From Panax quinquefolius (taxonomy: Eukaryota > Streptophyta > Magnoliopsida > Apiales > Araliaceae), in assembly GCA_020205615.1 (NCBI GenBank), contig JAINUW010000599.1, positions 248,001 to 312,000 of the forward strand: a stretch of 64,000 bases of DNA. The letters are read 5' to 3'. How positions within the stretch are numbered: position 1 is the stretch's first letter; each line of letters begins with the position of its first letter. The notes beneath the pieces are model-generated. The model was not told the DNA's origin and did no database searches. It saw nothing but the letters and a program-made list of their open reading frames with translations. A program made the translations under genes and the position numbers. Shown here one piece after another: positions 59,700 to 64,000 of this stretch.

Positions 59700-62600
59700 T
59701 GTAACGCCCCGAAATCCAGTCTATCTTCACACCTGGATTCTGTACGTCACGATCCCATCTTCTTCCAAACATACATCATTATATACTAAAATATAACAAC
59801 ATACACTCTCAAATCCCATGTTCTAAAAACCATATAACCTTTTTCATTATAAATAATGATAAATACATTATTCATTCCATCTTACAAGAGTGACTTTCAT
59901 CCGCCACTAAGGATACATAATAGTTCATTAAACTAATCTAAAGTTCATTTAACTTATTTTATACTACAAGTCTTCATTTGATCTTCTCGCTCATCCACAT
60001 TCTAAATGGAACTTCATCTGGATACTGTCAGCTTGATCTTTATGAGATCCTTAAGTTCTTATAACATCGTTCGCTGAAAATGTTTTTCATTTAAAGCAAG
60101 TGTGAGCATTCAATTGCCCAGCAAGTCATCACAGTTGAACAAACATCTTCAAGAATTCAAACATTCTTTTAAGACTTCAATAACCGAACAAAGGTTATGA
60201 AGCAGCTTGAATAATAGGAATAATCTCGATTCCTATCATTTTAAAACAATATTCACTTTCATTTTAAAATACTTTCATTCTTCTACCTTTTTCATACACA
60301 TCACATTCATGCTAGAATCATTAGCACGAGACTTAACAATAACGAATCATGTATGAACGAAGCATTCTCTTATTGAACAGTTAATCACAGAACAATTCAT
60401 CTCATAAAAACACTGAAGTGTTCACATTGTGGCACAAGGCCTCATACGTTCTACCACCTTATACAAATATCGTACATTAGCACATAAACGAACCTTCTCA
60501 AGTTCAACATCCAAGAAGTTTAAGAAACTAGCATTCATTTGAAATATGAATGAAGTTAGGAAACTTGCCTTACGCACAGCTACAGCTTACGCTAAACTGC
60601 TCCTTCCAAACCCTATAACACATAAGGAAATAACACATACACCAATTAGTCATATACTTGACTTACACATTGGTTTACTTAACTTTACTTCTCAGGGTTC
60701 GCGTTCTTGCAATATAATTTTCTGCGACTAACTTTCATTCTGGGTTTCTGGCTTCATGACATCTGGAGATGTCTTACTAAAAACATTCTTCATCTTTGAT
60801 AATTTACATTCTTATCTTCTTCTTATAACTTCTCTAGGACTCAGCACACATCGCTTCTCTGCTGGTAGTCCATATGGTACTCTGAGTGGTTTCCCACAAA
60901 CAACCAACAAACAAGTTCCCGTCTCATCTACACTGCCATCACAGTGAGTTAGATCGGTTGCCAGTTTCGTATAAACCTTCGCTCTCTGAAGGAATTGTTT
61001 AGCCCAGCTCCCATATGTCAACCATCAAAGGTTACGATTGTACTAGAACCTAAATTCATCTTAACTTACCCGAACTATTAAACTATAATGTTCGTTAAGT
61101 CAATTTCTTATTCCTTTTGGCTTTCTGGCAAGTAATTGCCATACCTCAGGACTCATTCTTATCCGACTCACATTCGGCTTCCATTAATCTTATTACCGTT
61201 CGATGCGGCTTTCTCGATACCATTCATATGTTACTTACTACCTTTATCAACGTCTATGTCATACAACCAGGGTATACTTAGCACGTTCGTCCAACGCAAA
61301 TATAATTTACGAGGATCATTTATGTATTCAACGTTCACGTTGCTCATCTCTTAACCTCTCATTCAACCTTTACTCAAGGTTTTAATCACTTTCAATCGTT
61401 ATACATCCCATGAACCCCATGTTCATTATTCTTTCTGAATGTCAAAGCCATACCACTCGTAGTATGCTAAGACCGATCGTTCATCGCAACAACGTTGCGT
61501 TCACAGCGTCTATACACTTTACATTCATCTCACATTACTATAACATAAAATCAAAATATTATTCATTACCCTCGTCACTCAACATCTAAGGAATCACAAT
61601 CATAGCAATCCCTCACATTCGTTTATCGCGACTACGGTCCCCGGATATCGGTTCCGTAACCCGCAATTACATTCTTTGTCTTTTAATCTCGTTTAATCTT
61701 TCTGTTCAACCTTTATTAAAGGTTTAAAACACTTGATTAAGTGTTACATTAGTTGAACTACATGTTCATATTTCTTTCTTGCACATCCCCCAGTAATTGA
61801 GCAGTAAAAATCTCATTTCTGGGCATTGCCCTGCACCGGAGCTGCGGCGCCACTCTCTTCACTAAGACTCACACCGCTGCTGGAATGTTAGTTAAGGTGC
61901 TTGGCTCTTGATTCAGCAGCTGCAAATGCCACCTTACAAGGCATGGTCAAGCGCATGTGGTCAAGCCCTTCATCTCAAAAATTTTTCTAAGTGTTAACTT
62001 CATTTTGAGACGCTTACTTTCCAATCTCATAACTTCTTCATTATAACTCGGAATGAGGTCATTCCAAAGCCATTTTCTTCCTTATCTTATGTACTTTGCT
62101 GACCCATGGATAGAACTTCGTTCTGAATCCGCTAATATGCCAATAAATTGGCTTAATCTTCGCTCTTTGTTCATTTTACGTTTTTAATGTTCTTCGTTCG
62201 TTCGTCCATAATTCGGTCATCCGAACTCGGAATTAGTTCGTTCTTGAGTCCATGACTCACGTTTTATACGTTCTCTTACATTATTATGAAACCCTACACG
62301 TTTGGGTTCATTTATTAACATTCTAATTCTCGTTAGTCTTTTACGAAATTTTTGCCATAACTTCGTTATAGCTCCATTTTAATCCGCTCTTCATGAATGT
62401 TTCTACCGTTCCTAACCAAGCAATAAGCATATAACTTATACGCAATGGTTTTAAACTTGTCCATCAACAAAAATTATACTACGATGGTTTTAAATTTGTC
62501 CATCAACAACGTTCTTCATGTTCTTCGCGTGTTCTTCGTGTTCTTCATTCGTTCTTCATTTTAATCAATATTTTGGATTATGATTTTACTTTTTCTTAGA

Positions 62601-63752
62601 ATTTGATGTTATAGAACATCATTCCTTACTTATTTAACCTACTCATTCATAATATTCATTCGGATCGCTCAAAATCCTTACGAATCTTACACTTCCTTAA
62701 AAAATTTATTTACTAAACTTCTAATTTCTTATTTCTTCTTTTCTTATGATTTCAACCATATGAAATCATTTCTAACATCCTTTACTCCTTATTCTCATTA
62801 AGCTATGTTTTTGAACATAAAAACTTAAAGAAAATTTATACAAGACTAGGTTTCGGATTACCTTTCTCCTTTAATCTTCCTCCGTCGGACAAAGTTTGCT
62901 CACGAGCAAGCTTTTCTTCCTTCTTCTCCTTCTCTTACCCCATCCGAGCTCTCTCTCTTTCTCTCTCAAATGATAGGATTTTCAAAATCCCAAACAAATG
63001 AGCTTAAGCTTCCTATTTATAGATTTTCAAGGCTAGGGGTAAAATAGTCATTTCGCCCTCCCTAACATCCTTACTATTCAAGGCTTAAGGACTAAGTTTG
63101 CTTAGCCCTTAAGTTTCGTAGTTTCGTCCTTCAGGTTTCGTCCGACAGTTTTAAAAACTGCGATTCTCGGAATCCAAATATTTTTGAATATTTTGTCTTT
63201 TCATTACCGATTAACTTTTACGTATTCTTCGGATTTCGGAAAAACTGAAAAACACTTTTTGGTGTTAAGCATTTTCCTTCACGTTTTCCCCTAACGTAGC
63301 TAAACGAGTGAAAAGTACATAACAGTACTTTTCGTCCTTTTTATTTTATTCGATTTCTGCACGTTTTTCGAGAAAAACTTTTATCGGCTTACTTAACTTT
63401 TCACGATATATTATCGTCAAATCTTTTGACGGAATGTCATTTCGACATACCGAACTCTCAGAATGGCTTAGGTTATTCAAACCCTAACCCTTAGGTTTCG
63501 TCGAGTGAATAGTGCCTATTTCGTCTTTTTCCCCAGAAATATTTTGTTCCCGGAAATTTTTTATTTTCGTCTTGAAAATTCTTACTCGTTCAATATAGAT
63601 CGTAGCCAGAATCCTCCTAACTTATAATTATCCTCGGTTCTAGAACGATTAATAAACACATATCACATAATATTATTAATAAAAATTCATTTTATTAATA
63701 ACTAATTCTTTAAACTTAAATTCTGGAAAATCCGAATTTTCGGGTCGTTACA
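59700..63752 (-). repeat. E4 5' LTR (4.05 kb)
   Basis: In plus direction TGTAACGCCCC to CGGGTCGTTACA. Nearly base-for-base like 53981-57995 apart from a few short tracts, above all about 61779-61967. TATA box at 63013-63022. Confidence 0.9.
63013..63022 (-). promoter_or_regulatory. TATA box of E4 5' LTR
   Basis: CTATAAATAG in element sense, about 0.73 kb from the LTR start; a CT-rich tract follows in plus orientation (62948-62965). RNA would include about 3.3 kb of LTR before the primer site. Confidence 0.65.
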
Positions 63753-64000
63753 TGAATGAACTTCGAATATGAAATACAGTGAGATATAAGTTAAAAGTTA
63801 ACACAATAAAATTGAACATTGTGAATATATAATAGGAAGGGTTATGAGATGTAGAGTAAAGTTTACATTACAACTACTATGCGTTGCTATGTGACTAATA
63901 GTTGATGTGCATGATTATATAATTGTGTAGGGCACGTGAAGTGAAGATAACTATAAGCTGTTAAACTATTATTGGTAAACAACGATCAAGGCAAGTCTTC
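63753..64000 (+). repeat. E2 3' LTR, third piece (runs off the window)
   Basis: Begins with the second TGAAT copy and follows 30722-30969 of the 5' LTR almost base for base to the end of the window. Confidence 0.85.

Larger units (their letters stand above)
53981..63752 (-). mobile_element. E4: non-coding LTR retrotransposon (LARD-type), complete, TSD TGAAT
   Basis: Two 4.0 kb LTRs (53981-57995 and 59700-63752) in the same orientation, perfect duplication TGAAT at 53976-53980 and 63753-63757, a primer site and a polypurine tract. The internal region is only 1704 bp and has no gag or pol frame. LTRs make up over 80 percent of the element. The LTR pair looks the most similar of all pairs here, consistent with a late insertion. 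Confidence 0.9.
28662..64000 (+). mobile_element. E2: non-coding LTR retrotransposon (LARD-type), interrupted by E3 and E4
   Basis: 5' LTR 28662-31728, primer site 31731, internal region to 34794, and a 3' LTR in three pieces: 34795-36672, 53783-53980 and 63753-64000. The missing end, about 0.76 kb by comparison with the 5' LTR, lies past the window. The internal region has no gag or pol. It inserted into RNase H of E. Its own spread would need proteins supplied in trans. LTR starts and leader phrases resemble those of E, so E-type elements are plausible helpers (inference). Confidence 0.8.

Overview
The window looks like repeat-dense nuclear DNA of a flowering plant, most likely a eudicot; the species cannot be fixed from sequence alone. 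It is AT-rich and almost wholly made of LTR retrotransposons of the Ty3/gypsy superfamily. The minus-strand and plus-strand pol remnants are mainly chromovirus (Tekay/Del-like, with a chromodomain-type C-terminus), plus one Athila/Tat-type element. The only host gene seen is a broken F-box gene fragment at 14291-15007. Every retroelement reading frame carries stops, frameshifts or insertions, so no intact gag-pol is present.

Layout. (1) 1-10650: an Athila-type element on the minus strand (gag 10633 down to integrase about 5341, then an env-position plant-transposon ORF at 4525), cut by a 4.2 kb solo LTR at 30-4256. (2) 10651-12606: AT-rich sequence without a recognised gene. (3) 12607-14021: a 1.4 kb TG...TA-ended element with a 5-bp duplication ACAAG. 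(4) 14291-15007: F-box pseudogene, ending exactly where an LTR begins. (5) 15008-64000: one nest of retrotransposons. E0 (LTR 15008-17514, pol to 21404) abuts a second copy of the same LTR family (E0', 21405-21738). E0' is entered by E (LTR 21739-24759, then an extra ORF, gag, PR and RT, plus strand). E is cut in RNase H by the non-coding element E2 (5' LTR 28662-31728, internal region to 34794). The 3' LTR of E2 is split by E3 (36673-53782, TSD TTAGA) and by the non-coding element E4 (53981-63752, TSD TGAAT), and then runs off the window. E3 itself contains a second TG...TA element (40565-42341, TSD TTCCT) and a second solo LTR (43420-47091). That is up to six levels of insertion.

How the parts relate. 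E and E3 have the order LTR - initiator-Met-tRNA primer site - extra coiled-coil ORF - gag - protease - RT - RNase H - integrase. E2 and E4 have LTRs and primer sites but no coding capacity. They look like parasites (LARD-type) that need proteins from autonomous relatives; E2 shares LTR start and leader features with E.

The most unusual signals are non-coding: (a) short GC-rich tracts in the transcribed part of the LTRs that differ strongly between the two LTRs of one insertion while the flanks match almost perfectly, in three different elements; (b) a 26-nt hairpin motif that recurs in LTRs and in non-coding internal regions; (c) a 3'-terminal hairpin with compensatory changes in the TG...TA family; (d) a conserved extra ORF upstream of gag in two chromovirus-like elements. 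All alignments were made by eye; no identity values were computed.
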